Source: Planctomycetota bacterium (lineage in GTDB: Bacteria > Planctomycetota > UBA1135 > UBA2386). From it: a DNA stretch of 35,177 bases. The notes below the pieces were generated by a model, which was not told the origin of the DNA, ran no database searches, and saw only the letters and a list, made by a program, of their open reading frames with translations. The translations under genes and the position numbers were made by a program. This document shows positions 24,312 to 34,900 of this stretch, in pieces. Each line of letters starts with the position of its first letter. The stretch's first letter is position 1. The stretch lies in the NCBI GenBank assembly GCA_016235155.1, contig JACRLW010000141.1:1-35177 (forward strand). Reading direction: 5' to 3'.

Positions 24312-27137
24312 TCACTTCCCCGCAGCGTGGATGCGCTGCACGGCTTCGCGCGAAGCACTCGCGATCGAAGCGTCCTGGTCCCTGGTCCATGCGATCAGCA
24401 GCGGCAGGGTCTCGGGTGCGGCGAGCAGGCCGAGCGAGCGGATCGCGAGCAGGCGCGTTTGCACGTCGTTCTGCGGCGAGGCCTGGTCGACGAGCGCTTC
24501 CGCCGCCGCGGCCGTGCCGAGTTCGGGCTTGCCGCCGAGCATGCGGGCCCAGCGCGCTTTCTCGTCGTGGTAGAGCCGGATCGCCTGCAGCGATTCGGCC
24601 GCGGCGCGGCGAACGGTCTCGGACTCGTCCTTCAGGGTCTCGAGGAGCGCGGGCACGGACTCGAGCTCGACGCGCGCGGCGAAGTGACGGCAGGCCTCGA
24701 TGCGGACTTCGGCCGCTTCGTCGCGCAGCAACGGGAGGATGAGGTCGGAGACGGACTCGGTGCAGCGCTTCGACTGCTCGAGGACGAAGAGGCGCGCATC
24801 GCGGTCCGTGCTCGCGAAGCCGCGCACGACGCGCGCGCGGTCGACCGGGGCGCCGAGCGCATCGAGCTTCTCCCAGGCGGCGACGGCGACGAAGGACTCG
24901 GGATCGGCGACGAGCTGGTGCAGCGCGGTGAGCGTCGCGTCGTCGCGGCGCCGATCGACCTGCTCGACGGCGACTCGGCGGACCTTGGCGGATGGCGCCG
25001 CGAAGGCCGCGACGCGCAGTCGCGCCAGCGCGTCGCGACGCGTGGCCTCGGCGTGATCGGGCTGGTCGGCGATCCACAGGAGCGGCCGGAGCGCCGTCGA
25101 CTCCGGATCGAACCACGGGTCGGCAAGGCAACGCGCGCGGTGCGCGTCGCAGATGGCGAGGACAACGGCGTCGGGTGGAGCGCTGTCTTCCTCATGCACG
25201 ACCGAGATCGCAGCGCTGCTGCGCAGCCAGTACGGTCCGTACTCCCCATCAACGGGCTGCAGCAGCCGCGACCAGATCGCCGTGAGCGCGGCCGGGTCGT
25301 AGCCGTGCCACCAGACCTTTCGTCCCTCGCGCTCGACGCGCAGCGCGAGCCAGTCGTCGATGCCGAGCGAGACGTTCGCGTCGAATGCCGTCCCCGGCCA
25401 CCACGCGAGCGCTTGGACGCGCACGTCGCCGGCGCGGGTTCGCACGTCCGTGAGGTCGTCCCAGATCCGCTCGTCGCCCATGCTCACGAGCTGCCCGAAC
25501 AGCGCGACGCGTGCGGCGGGTTCCTCCGTTGCATCGCTGGTCAGCAGCTCGCGCAGGAAAGCGCGCGTCGCGTCGTCGTTGCGGCGCGTGCCGTACCACA
25601 CGGCGGCTCGCTCGACGTCGCTCTTGCCGAGCCGCGGGCTGCCCTTCACGCGCAGCGCGCGCAACCACGTGAGCGCCTCGGGATGTCCGGTCTTCGCCAG
25701 CGCGAGCAGGAGCAGCGAGGGTCGCCAGCGCTCGCCTTCGTCGCTCGCCAGCAGCCAGTCGAGCGTGCGGCGGATCGGTTCGAACTCCGCCCCGGTCAGC
25801 GCCTGCTGCGCGAGCCAGTGCGAGGCCTCGCTCAGCGCGGCGCTGCCCGCGAGGACTTCGACGACGCGCGGCGCGTCTTCAGCCGTCGCGTTGTCGATGA
25901 GCCATTGCGTGAACTGGGAGGAGCTGGTGACGAGGCGCGCGATCCGGAGCACTCCGTCGAGCGCGGGCCGTCGCCAGGCGCGCTCGCGGTAGTAGAACTC
26001 GACCAGCTGGCTCGCGACGACGCGCACGCCCTGTCCGGCGTCGACCGGGAGCTTCTCGAGCGTATCGGCGAGTGCCACGGCGTTCTCCGACTCGCCGGCG
26101 AAGTCCGCGCGACCCGGCAGGTAGATCGTTCCGCTCGCATCGCGGAGGCGCGGCAGCCACTTCACGAGGAGCGTCCTGCCCTCGGTCGAGAATCCTCCGG
26201 CGAAGAGGAGGCAAAGCGTCGCGAGCTTGAAGTCCTCCGGCGACGTCGACTCGAGCACAGGTGTCAGCGCCGCGGCGATGGCGCGTGACTCGCGCGCCTT
26301 CTGCGCCAGCGCCTGATCCATGCGCGCCATGCGGTTCTGGAGTTGCGCGGTGAGTGCCTGCAGCGCCGTGCTCCGCACGCGCGGGCGCGCGCTCGCCACC
26401 AAGGTGCAGAAGTCTTCGATCTCGATCGACTCGGCGCGGGACAGTGCGGCGAGGGCGACCTCGTCGTCCGCGTCGAACAGGGCCGTGCGGACCAGTGCCG
26501 CCGCGGCCGGCGCCAGCGGCGCGGACCCGATGCCGGAGAGGATCGCGCGCCGGGCCGCGACGTCGTCGCTCGCGAGCTGGTCGCCGACGAACCCGAGCGC
26601 GCGCTTCGTCCCGATGCGCCACAGCGCGGCGCTGGACCTCGCGTCGCGCGACTCGAGATGACGGTGGATCAGGGGCGGCACCGCGGCGTCACCGAACCAC
26701 GCGACGTTGTCGAGCGCGCGATTCAGGTCCGTCAGCGTCTCGATCAGCCCGGCGACCGCGCGCTCCGCGGCGTCGGCGAGCTCCTTCGCGCGCGCGGGGT
26801 CCTGCGGCTCCTGCTGCGCCAAGGCCTGCGCCGCGCGCGCGATCGCGTCGTCGCCCTGCGCCGCTTGCGCGAGAGCGTCGCGCGCGAGATCCGTCTCGCC
26901 GCGCCGGTGCGCGAGGCGGCCGAGGCGCAACCAGGCGTGGCGGCGGATCGCGGCGTCGCGCGACGCATCGCGTGCGATGGCGTCGTAGCGCGCGCGCGCC
27001 GTCGTCGCGTCGTGCTCGAGTTCCTCGACGGCGATCGCGGCGCGCAGCGCGTCGTCGGACGGGAGGTCCTGCGCGCGGGTCCGGTCGGCAAGCAGCGCCA
27101 AGAGGACGAAGATCGAAGCGACAAGCGTGTGGGTCAT
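24312..27137 (-). CDS. Exported HEAT-repeat protein
   Basis: A 941-aa protein with a signal peptide (MTHTLVASIFVLLALLADRTRAQ). Residues 25-120 resemble TPR-like helices (ATTARARYDAIARDA, TDLARDALAQAAQ). The rest is a series of HEAT-type helical pairs, clearest at 160-260 (AAVPPLIHRHLE, AARRAILSGIGSAPL) and in the last 250 residues (VPALLETLKDESETVRRAA, TLPLLIAWTRDQDASIAS). HEAT arrays are scaffolds for protein contacts; no catalytic motif was seen. The predicted location is the periplasm or cell surface. It follows the response regulator by 57 bp on the same strand and precedes the KAP gene by 65 bp, so all four may be cotranscribed. Its substrate or partner is unknown. Confidence 0.88.
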   Translation of the reverse strand: MTHTLVASIFVLLALLADRTRAQDLPSDDALRAAIAVEELEHDATTARARYDAIARDASRDAAIRRHAWLRLGRLAHRRGETDLARDALAQAAQGDDAIARAAQALAQQEPQDPARAKELADAAERAVAGLIETLTDLNRALDNVAWFGDAAVPPLIHRHLESRDARSSAALWRIGTKRALGFVGDQLASDDVAARRAILSGIGSAPLAPAAAALVRTALFDADDEVALAALSRAESIEIEDFCTLVASARPRVRSTALQALTAQLQNRMARMDQALAQKARESRAIAAALTPVLESTSPEDFKLATLCLLFAGGFSTEGRTLLVKWLPRLRDASGTIYLPGRADFAGESENAVALADTLEKLPVDAGQGVRVVASQLVEFYYRERAWRRPALDGVLRIARLVTSSSQFTQWLIDNATAEDAPRVVEVLAGSAALSEASHWLAQQALTGAEFEPIRRTLDWLLASDEGERWRPSLLLLALAKTGHPEALTWLRALRVKGSPRLGKSDVERAAVWYGTRRNDDATRAFLRELLTSDATEEPAARVALFGQLVSMGDERIWDDLTDVRTRAGDVRVQALAWWPGTAFDANVSLGIDDWLALRVEREGRKVWWHGYDPAALTAIWSRLLQPVDGEYGPYWLRSSAAISVVHEEDSAPPDAVVLAICDAHRARCLADPWFDPESTALRPLLWIADQPDHAEATRRDALARLRVAAFAAPSAKVRRVAVEQVDRRRDDATLTALHQLVADPESFVAVAAWEKLDALGAPVDRARVVRGFASTDRDARLFVLEQSKRCTESVSDLILPLLRDEAAEVRIEACRHFAARVELESVPALLETLKDESETVRRAAAESLQAIRLYHDEKARWARMLGGKPELGTAAAAEALVDQASPQNDVQTRLLAIRSLGLLAAPETLPLLIAWTRDQDASIASASREAVQRIHAAGK

Positions 27138-27194
27138 GGCGCGTAGGACAGCGGAGCAGCGGTGGATGCCGGTCGGCGAACGGTCGAAGTCCCG

Positions 27195-27917
27195 TCAAGG
27201 ATCGGTCGAGGCGTCCGGCTCGCGCACCAGCCGGTAGCCGACGCCGTGGACGGAGAGCAGGTGGCGCGGCGTCTTCGGGTCGCGCTCGATCTTGTTGCGG
27301 AGGTTGAGCACGTGCGTGTCGATCGTGCGCTGCGTGACCGCGCTGTCCTTGCCCCAGACGCGGTCGAGGATCACTCCGCGCGGGACCGCCTTGCCCCGGG
27401 CGTCGTCGAGCAAGGCGAGGATCGCGGCTTCCTTCGGCGACAGCGACGCCTGCCCGCGCGATCCGGTGACCACGAACGCGGCGAGGTCGACGCGCAGGTC
27501 GCCGAGCGAGAAGGGCGCGTGCGCGGCCCCGTGCTCGGCGGCGAGTTCCTTCGCGCGGCGCAACAACGCACGGACGCGCGCGATCAGTTCGCGCAGCCCG
27601 AAGGGCTTGGTCACGTAGTCGTCGGCGCCGAGTTCGAGGGCGACGACCTTGTCGCTCTCGTCGCCGCGCGCGGTGAGCACGAGCACGGGCGTCTTCCTGT
27701 CGCGTGCGCGCAGTGCGCGCAGGATCTCTAGCCCGCCCGGTCCGGGCAGCATGAGGTCGAGCACGAGGAGGTCGAAGGGGAGCGCGAGCAGGCGCTGCGC
27801 GAGATGGCCGTCGCCCGCGGTCTCGACGGCGAAGCCCTGGTTGCGCAGCGCGAGCTGCAGGCCGTCGCGCAGCGTCGCGTCGTCCTCGACGAGCAGGATG
27901 CGCGGCGTCGCGCTCAC
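27195..27917 (-). CDS. OmpR/PhoB-family response regulator
   Basis: A 240-aa two-component regulator. The receiver domain covers residues 6-120, with the acidic pair Glu11/Asp12-13, phospho-acceptor Asp54 in FDLLVLDLMLPGPGG, the switch Thr in VLTARGDE, and Lys in YVTKPFGL. The DNA-binding winged helix is at about 140-235 (LSPKEAAILALLDD, RTIDTHVLNLRNKIE, SVHGVGYRLV). GTG at 27917 is chosen because it overlaps the kinase stop (GTGA) and places the receiver exactly at the N-terminus; there is no nearby ATG. The partner is the upstream kinase. It presumably controls its own operon or the HEAT/KAP genes downstream; no repeat resembling an OmpR box was identified. Confidence 0.95.
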   Translation of the reverse strand: MSATPRILLVEDDATLRDGLQLALRNQGFAVETAGDGHLAQRLLALPFDLLVLDLMLPGPGGLEILRALRARDRKTPVLVLTARGDESDKVVALELGADDYVTKPFGLRELIARVRALLRRAKELAAEHGAAHAPFSLGDLRVDLAAFVVTGSRGQASLSPKEAAILALLDDARGKAVPRGVILDRVWGKDSAVTQRTIDTHVLNLRNKIERDPKTPRHLLSVHGVGYRLVREPDASTDP

Positions 27918-29752
27918 GCGGACCCCTCTGTCGCTTGGAACGCTGTCGCGTGGCAGGGCAGGCGCAGGACGAAGCGCGCGCCGGGGCCGTCGAGCGGCGC
28001 GTCGACGTCGAGCGACCCGCCGTGCCGATGGGCGATCACGCGCGCGAGGTGCAGGCCGAGGCCGACGCCCGGGACGCTGCCGTGTTCGTGGGCGCTGCCG
28101 CGGCGGAAGCGCTCGAAGATGCGCGCTCGCTCCGGCTCGGGCACGCCGGGGCCGTGGTCGCGGACGACGAGCAGCGCGCGATCGCCGTCCTGCGCGAGCA
28201 TCACCTCGATCGGCGGCTTGCCGTACTTGCGCGCGTTGTCGAGCAGGTTGAGCAGCGCCTGGCGGAAGGCCTGCCGATCGACGTCCGCATGGATCGGTGC
28301 GGGCGCGAGCACCGCGCGCAGCGCGATGCCGTCGCGTTCGCACAAGGCACCGAACAGCGCGAGCGTCTCCTCGCAGAGCGCGACGAGTTCACAGCGCTCG
28401 GGGGCGTGATGCGCTTCGCCGCGCTCGCTGCGACCGAGGTCGAGCACGTTCTCGATCAGCATGCCGAGGCGTGCCGCTTCGCCTTCGAGTCGGCGCAACC
28501 AGATCACGCGCTCGCGCTCCTCCTTCACGTGGCCGTCGGCGAGCAACTCGGCGACGAGGCGCACTCCGGCGAGCGGCGTCTTGAGTTCGTGCGTCACGGT
28601 GGTGAGGAACTCGGTGCGCAGGCGCAAGGCCTCGCGTTCGCGACGCACGGCCCGCGCGGCGAAGGCGGTGCCGGCGGCGCAGAGCATCGCGAGAGCGGCG
28701 GCGACCAGGATCGCCCCGAGCGGTCCGAGCAGCGGCGACGACGGCGCGGCGAGCGACGGCGCGAGCGCTGCGAATCCGCCGGCGATCGGCACCGTGCCGG
28801 GCTCGGCGTCGCTCGACGCGACGAGGCGCGGACCGTCGCGCGGCAGCCAGTCGAGCAGTGCAAGGAGCTGCGTGCGATCGAGGACGGCGCCGTTCGACGT
28901 CGCGGGCCAGAACAGCAGCAGTCGATCGCCGAGCCCGAGCGTGATCGGGTCGCGCGCGTCGCGCAGCGCCGTCTCGTGCGCGCGTGCGAGGCGAAGGACC
29001 GCGCGGCGTCCGCTCGCATGTTCGATCGCCGCGTCGATTCCGCGCACGTCCACCCCGCGTTCGCGCAGGCGCGCGGCGAAGGCGAGTGCCCGGGCGGAGT
29101 CGATGCGCGGCACGATCGACGTCGCCGCGCGCATTGCCCCTTCGGCGAGCGTCGCGCCGCGATCGCGCTCGGCCGTCAGCAGCAACGCCGCGAGCACGGT
29201 TTCGGGCGGCGAGATCGTGAACTCTTCCGCGGCGAGGAGTCGGGCGAGCCCGGCGTCGCGCTCGGCGTGCAATCCGGCGCGATGGGCGAGCCAAGCGCAG
29301 CGCGCGCCGATCCAGGACCTGGCATCGCGCGGCGTGGCGGGATCGTCGTGGAGCGGGCGCAGCTCGGTGAGCGCGAGTTCGGGCGTCGCGGCGATCGACG
29401 CACGGCGCACGCGTTCGAGCGCGGGCACGTCGAGCGCCGTCGCCGTATCGAAGCGCCGCGCCGGATCGAGCGCGCCGAGCTCCGGATCGTCCTGCACGAC
29501 TCCGCCCTCGAGCAGAAAGCGCGCGGGATCCGGCACGCGCTCGAAGAGCCGCGGATCGCGCAGCGAGTGTTCGACGAGTCCGGCCTGCACCGCGACTCCC
29601 CGGCCCAGCGCATCGCCGAGCTCACGCATCGCATCCTGGTAGGCGAAGACCACCGCGACGACGAGCACCAAGACCAGGAGCAACGCCGAGGACCCGGCGA
29701 CGGCAAACCACGCCGTCCCCGTGCTTCTCTCTGCCGTCGATCCGCGTGCCAC
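27914..29752 (-). CDS. Membrane sensor histidine kinase
   Basis: A 612-aa kinase. One membrane helix lies at about 14-37 (AVAGSSALLLVLVLVVAVVF) and a second at 342-365. Between them is a roughly 300-residue extracytoplasmic sensor domain, mostly helical, that I do not recognise. The cytoplasmic part has the H-box (TTVTHELKTPL, phospho-His at 388), N-box (LLNLLDNARKYG), G1 (VVRDHGPGVPEPE), the F-box region (IFERFRRGS) and G2 (GVGLGLHLARVI), so all catalytic elements are intact. It autophosphorylates and passes phosphate to the response regulator, whose GTG start overlaps its stop. The 98 bp upstream are shared with the divergent DUF998-like gene. Confidence 0.95.
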   Translation of the reverse strand: MARGSTAERSTGTAWFAVAGSSALLLVLVLVVAVVFAYQDAMRELGDALGRGVAVQAGLVEHSLRDPRLFERVPDPARFLLEGGVVQDDPELGALDPARRFDTATALDVPALERVRRASIAATPELALTELRPLHDDPATPRDARSWIGARCAWLAHRAGLHAERDAGLARLLAAEEFTISPPETVLAALLLTAERDRGATLAEGAMRAATSIVPRIDSARALAFAARLRERGVDVRGIDAAIEHASGRRAVLRLARAHETALRDARDPITLGLGDRLLLFWPATSNGAVLDRTQLLALLDWLPRDGPRLVASSDAEPGTVPIAGGFAALAPSLAAPSSPLLGPLGAILVAAALAMLCAAGTAFAARAVRREREALRLRTEFLTTVTHELKTPLAGVRLVAELLADGHVKEERERVIWLRRLEGEAARLGMLIENVLDLGRSERGEAHHAPERCELVALCEETLALFGALCERDGIALRAVLAPAPIHADVDRQAFRQALLNLLDNARKYGKPPIEVMLAQDGDRALLVVRDHGPGVPEPERARIFERFRRGSAHEHGSVPGVGLGLHLARVIAHRHGGSLDVDAPLDGPGARFVLRLPCHATAFQATEGSA

Positions 29753-29850
29753 GCGCGCGGAGGTTAGCGAGGCGCCGCTCGGGGTTGTCGAGGAACGGTC
29801 AAGGTCCGAGCGCGCGCCGACTGGGCACCGCCTTGCATCGCACGCTTCCG

Positions 29851-30444
29851 ATGGCCGCGGCGGTGGGCGACGATGCGCCGGCCGTGGCTTTCCCCCGAAT
29901 CGCGGCCCTCGCCGCGTTGAGCACCTCGGCGATCGCCCACGCCGCCGCGGTCGCGCTCATGCCCGAGGGCTACTCATGGCTCGCACACACGACCAGTGAA
30001 TCGGCCGCCCAGGGGCTGCCGTTCGCATGGGTCGCGCGGGCCGGGTTCGTCTTCATGGGACTCGGTGCCCTGACGCTCGCACTGGCGGCCGGACGCGAGC
30101 TCGGCGCCGTCGCGGCCGTGAGCCTCGCGCTGTTCTGCGTGGGATCGCTCGCGACCGCGGTGTTCGCGCACCGACCTTGGATCGACGGCGCGCCCGTCGA
30201 TGAGTTCGAGGACCTGTTGCACTCGATCGCGGCGTCGGTGATCGGCGCGTCGTTCTGCCTCGCGGTGGTCACGGCCGCGATCCGGCGCCGACGTGTGCCC
30301 GGTCTCGACTGCGTCGCCGTCGCCGCGTCGATCCTCCTGCCGATCGCGATGAGCGTGTGGCCAGACCGCGCCGGTCTGCTCCAGCGCGGGATGTTCGTGA
30401 TCGCGTACCTCTGGCTCGCGCGCGAGGCGCTGCGTTTGCGCTGA
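29851..30444 (+). CDS. DUF998-like membrane protein
   Basis: A 197-aa protein with about six hydrophobic segments. The first segment is followed by GYSWLAHTTSESAAQG, which fits the extracytoplasmic 'ISELGA'-type motif after the first helix in DUF998 proteins. A second landmark is LLHSIAASVIGASFCLAV, with a conserved-looking His. The family's function is unknown. ATG 29851 is chosen because it begins near the first helix; in-frame upstream sequence is Arg-rich. It is divergent from the histidine kinase and ends 8 bp from the converging SGNH gene. Confidence 0.75.
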   Translation: MAAAVGDDAPAVAFPRIAALAALSTSAIAHAAAVALMPEGYSWLAHTTSESAAQGLPFAWVARAGFVFMGLGALTLALAAGRELGAVAAVSLALFCVGSLATAVFAHRPWIDGAPVDEFEDLLHSIAASVIGASFCLAVVTAAIRRRRVPGLDCVAVAASILLPIAMSVWPDRAGLLQRGMFVIAYLWLAREALRLR

Positions 30445-30452
30445 GATCCGAG

Positions 30453-31919
30453 CTACGGCCAGGTGCGCAGGAAGCGCGCGAGGGCGTCACCCGCGGTCGC
30501 GTTGCCGCGGCGGTTCCAGTGCGTGTCGCGCACGTGGTAGACGTGGCGTGCGCCGTCGGCGAGGGGTTCGACGGCGCGCAGCGCGGGCAGCAGATCGAGC
30601 ACGGCGACGCCGCGTTCGCGCAACCACGCGTGCAGGATGCGTTGCGGGCGATCGCGCTCGAAGCCGGGTTTCGCGACCTGGGCCCACAGCGCGTCCTCGA
30701 CGTGGAACTCGTCGGGGATCAGCACGAACGCGATCGGCGTTCCGCGCGCGGCGGTGAGGATGGCGTCGAGCGCGGCGAAGCACGGTGCGTACGCCGCCGC
30801 GTCGTCGCCGTGGCAGACGAACGCGGCGCGGCGTCGCTCGACGGCGAGAAAGGTCGCCTCGGACATCGTCGGCGCTTCGAGCATCGGATCCTCGAGCCAG
30901 GGGAAGCGGGCGCCCGGTGCGGCGTCCTCGCCCTGGATCGCGCCGACCGCGCGCGAGTCGCCGCGCGCCTCGTGCTCGGCGTTCTCGCGCGCAAGTGTCG
31001 CGAGGCGTCTTGGGAGAACGGCGAGCATCAGGCGCTCGCGGTCGAAGACGTTCGCGAGGAAGGTCCAGCGCGACGCGAAGCGCGCCGACTCCTCGACGTC
31101 GTTGCCGGCGAAGAACGCGACGACGATCGCATCCGGCCGCACCGGCAGCACGTCGTCGACGAGCAGTCGCAGGTACTCCGCCGGCCCCGCCGCGATCACG
31201 CTCGCGTTGTAGATCTCGACGTCGCCGAGCACCTGCTCCGCGACGGTCGTGTAGTGGAGCGCGTGCGGCACGAGGCCGAAGCCGAACGAGTCGCCGATGC
31301 ACGCGACGAGGCGCGCCCCCGGGGCACGCACGAGCCGGTCGCAGAAGCCGCGCTCGTCACAGGGGAAGCCGAGGTGCGTTTCGCCGGGGAGCTTGCGGTA
31401 GCGCGCGAACACCTCGTTCGCCGTCGCGGTCACGCCAAAGAGCGGCGACGGATGCACGGCCGCGACGACGCGCAGCACGAGTTCCGCGCCCAGCGCGAGA
31501 GCGCAGACGTTGAAGAGCACGACCTCGACGCCGCGCGGGATGCGTAGCCGGATGCGCCACGCCGCGGCCACCACGCCGCCCGCGACGCCCGCGTACATCA
31601 GCAGCCACAGCGCCTTGAACGGTTGCACCCAGACGAACCACGGGATCGCCACGAGGACGACGGCACAGATCGAGAAGCGCACGAACGAACCGGTGCTCGC
31701 ATCGGCGCGCGGGCGCACACGTTGCGCACGCAGCGCCGCGAATCCGAGCCCGAGCGACGCAGCGAGTGCGGCAAGCAACCCGGCGAACGCCGCGTCCGAC
31801 CAGAACACCATCGACCAGGGCCGCGTTGCGGCGATGACGAGAGCGGCGGCCGAGGTCGCGCAGGCCGCGAGCATGACGAACAAGATCGCGCGATCGAGGC
31901 GACGGCGCGCGCGGACCAT
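30453..31919 (-). CDS. Membrane-anchored SGNH/GDSL-type hydrolase
   Basis: A 488-aa protein. About five hydrophobic segments occupy residues 10-155 (for example AILFVMLAACATSAAALVIA, FAGLLAALAASLGLGFAAL, ALWLLMYAGVAGGVVAAAW). The catalytic domain of the SGNH superfamily follows: block I ACIGDSFGFG with nucleophile Ser211, a Gly-containing block II (NASVIAAGPAEY), block III VVAFFAGND with the oxyanion Asn, and block V DTHWNRRGN with Asp465 and His467. Such domains remove or transfer acyl groups (acetyl esters on glycans, as in AlgJ/AlgX-like proteins, or lipids); the substrate is unknown. The ATG directly follows the stop of the ELW-repeat gene (TGA-ATG), so the two are coupled. Confidence 0.88.
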   Translation of the reverse strand: MVRARRRLDRAILFVMLAACATSAAALVIAATRPWSMVFWSDAAFAGLLAALAASLGLGFAALRAQRVRPRADASTGSFVRFSICAVVLVAIPWFVWVQPFKALWLLMYAGVAGGVVAAAWRIRLRIPRGVEVVLFNVCALALGAELVLRVVAAVHPSPLFGVTATANEVFARYRKLPGETHLGFPCDERGFCDRLVRAPGARLVACIGDSFGFGLVPHALHYTTVAEQVLGDVEIYNASVIAAGPAEYLRLLVDDVLPVRPDAIVVAFFAGNDVEESARFASRWTFLANVFDRERLMLAVLPRRLATLARENAEHEARGDSRAVGAIQGEDAAPGARFPWLEDPMLEAPTMSEATFLAVERRRAAFVCHGDDAAAYAPCFAALDAILTAARGTPIAFVLIPDEFHVEDALWAQVAKPGFERDRPQRILHAWLRERGVAVLDLLPALRAVEPLADGARHVYHVRDTHWNRRGNATAGDALARFLRTWP

Positions 31920-34900
31920 TCACACGCCGATCAAGAGCAGCAGTCCGTTCGTCAGCGCGAAGGCACCCAGCCACGCCGCGCCGGGATCGATGACGATCGC
32001 CTGGGCGTCGAGCTCGAGGCCGACGAGGTTCTGCGTCGCGGGGATCGGCAGTGCGAGGCGCGCGACACCCTGCGTGTCGGTCGCGATCCTGCACTGGACC
32101 ATTGCGTATGGGAGATACAGCGTGCAACCGCCGCCGGCCGCGAGCGCGCCGCGCTGGAGGTCGACGAGGACGACCGTGGGGACGTTTGGCGGGGCGTCGT
32201 CGACGATCAGGCAGAAGCTCGTGGTCCCGACGCGCGGCGCGGGCTCGGCGCGCAGCCGCGGCGATCGACCGTTGCTTCCCGCGCATCCAGGGCCGAACGC
32301 ATCGGCGAGGCTCACGCCGAACGATCGGAGTGATAGGGACCAGAGTTCGACGCCGTGGAACTCGTCGTTCGCTCCGAAGAGCATCGTGGTGCCGGTGCGG
32401 CCGAAGGCGCGCGGGTCGCCGTGCATCTGACCTGCCGCGACATCGGCGATGCGCCACGTTCCCTGCGGCGTGCCGTCGCTCACCCAGGGCTCGAGTCCGA
32501 GCCCATTGCCGTCGTCCGCTGCGAAGACGACCTGCGGACCCGCGCCGGCCGCGACGAGTTCTGACCAGAAACCCATCGACGACGCCGCGCCCGCGCGGAG
32601 GTCGGTGACCATGTGCGTTCCCTGCGGCGTACCGTCGCTGACCCAGGGTTCGCGGCCGGCCGCGGGGGTCGTTGCGCTGAAGAAGAGCCGGCCGTCTGCG
32701 ACCGTCAGGTACCTCGGCTCGTGCACGCCAAGCCTCAGCGGAAGGGTGCCGGACGGGGTTCCGTCGCTGACGAAGAGTCCGCGCTGACTGAAAGCCGTCG
32801 CGAAGAAGAAGAACCGGTCGCCGTCCACGCAAAGGTCGGACACCACACTGCCTTCCAGGCCGGGTCCCAAGTCGATCAGCAGGTGCGTGCCCGCGGCCGT
32901 GCCGTCGCTGATCCACAGTTCGTCGCCGACGATCCCGTCGTTCGCGGTGAAGACGAGTCTCGTTCCGAACGCGGTGAGGTTTCGCGGTCGCGACGAGCCG
33001 GGGCCGGGTGCGAGATCGGCGAAGAGTGTCGTGCCCGCGAGAGTGCCGTCGCTGCGCCAGAGCTCGTTGCCAAGTGCGGGATCGTCGGCGGCGAACCAGC
33101 AAGCACCGGCCCAGCCGGTGGGAATTCCCAACCCGGGGCTGCCGGGCGCAGGGGCTGGGAAGGCCTTCACCACGGTGCTTCCGATCGTCGTGCCGTCGCT
33201 CCGCCACAGCGCACCGCCGGGCGAATAACCTGTGATGAAGAACAGGTACTCACCGACCGACGCGAGGCAGCAGGGGTTGCTCCAAGCCCGACTCAGATTC
33301 CGGCTCATGACGACTTGCGTGCCCGCTTGTGTGCCGTCGGTCGTCCACAGATCGATATCGGGTCCTCCGTAGGGAGGGTGGGCGGTGAACCAGACGCGCG
33401 CCCCGGTGGCTAGCGGCCCGCCGACCGAGTACTCGAAGGTGAACACTCCCGCAGGCAACAGCGGCGTTGTCCCGGTCGGAGTGCCGTCGCTCGCCCACAG
33501 CCGTTCGCCTGCTCCGTCGTCCGCGTAGAAGAGGAGCTTGTCTCGGAAGCGCAGCGGACTCCGCGGGTTGGAGCCCGCCGCCGTCGAGTGGACGTCGATC
33601 AGAAGCCGTGTGCCGGCCGCCGTTCCATCGCTGAGCCAGGGTTCGCTACCGCGCCGGCCGTCGTTGCCGGCAAAGAGGACCTCGCCGGTCGGGAGTGCGA
33701 TCGGCGCCGTCGTGTCGCAGCCGCTGTCGGCGCCGGGACGCAGGTCGAGGATCCGCGCCGTCGTCGCGAAACTGCCGCCGCTGAGCCAGGGCTCGCGGCC
33801 ATGCAGCGCCGACGTCGCGCAGAACCAGATGCGGGTGCCGAGCGCGACGAACTGCGCGGGGTCCGAGGACGAAGCGCCCGGTTCGACGTCGGCGAGGATC
33901 TGCGTACCCGCGGCCGTGCCGTCGCTGATCCACGGCTCGCGGCCGGAGGCAGTCGTCGCCGCGGAGAACACGACGGACGAACCGTATGCAGTGAGCGCAC
34001 GCGGATCCGATCCGGCGGCGCCGGGTTCCAGGTCGGCGACGAGGCGCGTGCCCGCTGCGGTGCCGTCGGTGACCCAGAGCTCGCGGCCCGTGCCGGTGTC
34101 GTTCGCAGCGAAGAACACACGCGCACCCGCGCGGCAGAGCAGGGTCGGCGAGGAACTCGCGGCACCCGCCGCGATGTCGCGCACCAAGCCGGTGTTCGCA
34201 GTGCTGCCGTCGCTGCGCCAGAGCTCGATGCCGGTCGTCATGGTGTTCGCAGCGAAGAGCACGGCATTGCCGAGGCGTACGAGGTGTTGCGGATACGAAC
34301 CCGCATTGCCGGCCTCGAGGTCGGCGACGCGCCACGTGCCCGCGCTCGTCCCGTCCGTCCGCCAGAGCTCGCGATCCGTGAGTTGGCCAACGGTGGCCGC
34401 GGAGAAGAACGCGATGGCGCCGCCGGCGTCGACGAACGTCGCCGGGTTCAACGGAGTGGGTGAGGGCAGCAGTGCGAACGTGCCGCCGGGGGTGGCGTCG
34501 CTGCGCCACACGCGTTGGTCGAACGGAGCGGCGCCGCCGGCGAAGAGCGCAAGGTTGCCGAAGACTGCGAGCTGCGGGTTCCCGGCGAGGACGACACCTG
34601 CCAGAGGACCGGTGCCTGCGCTCGTGCCGTCGGTGCGCCAGAGCCGCGAGCCGCCCGTGGCCGTGGTCGCGGCGAAGAGCACGGCGCCGTTGGCGTCGAC
34701 CAACGTGTTGGGTTGGAAGCCCTCGCCGATCCGCACATCGGTGAGCACGTACGTTCCGCCCGGCGTGCCGTTGCTGCGCCACACCTGCGTTCCGCGCGCG
34801 GCGCCACCTGCAACGAACAGGCTCGCGCCGAGGTTCGTGCGCGTGAACTGATTGGGAAACGAGCCCGTCGGATCGATGCTCGGCGCCTGTGTGTTGATGT

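Noticed and set aside
20818..24573. Very long open frame antisense to the KAP gene, and similar long antisense frames at 255-1835 and 6932-9247
   Set aside because: They mirror real genes with high G/C third positions, encode Arg/Asp/Glu-rich low-complexity sequence, and show no domain. The sense-strand proteins have clear motifs or signal peptides.
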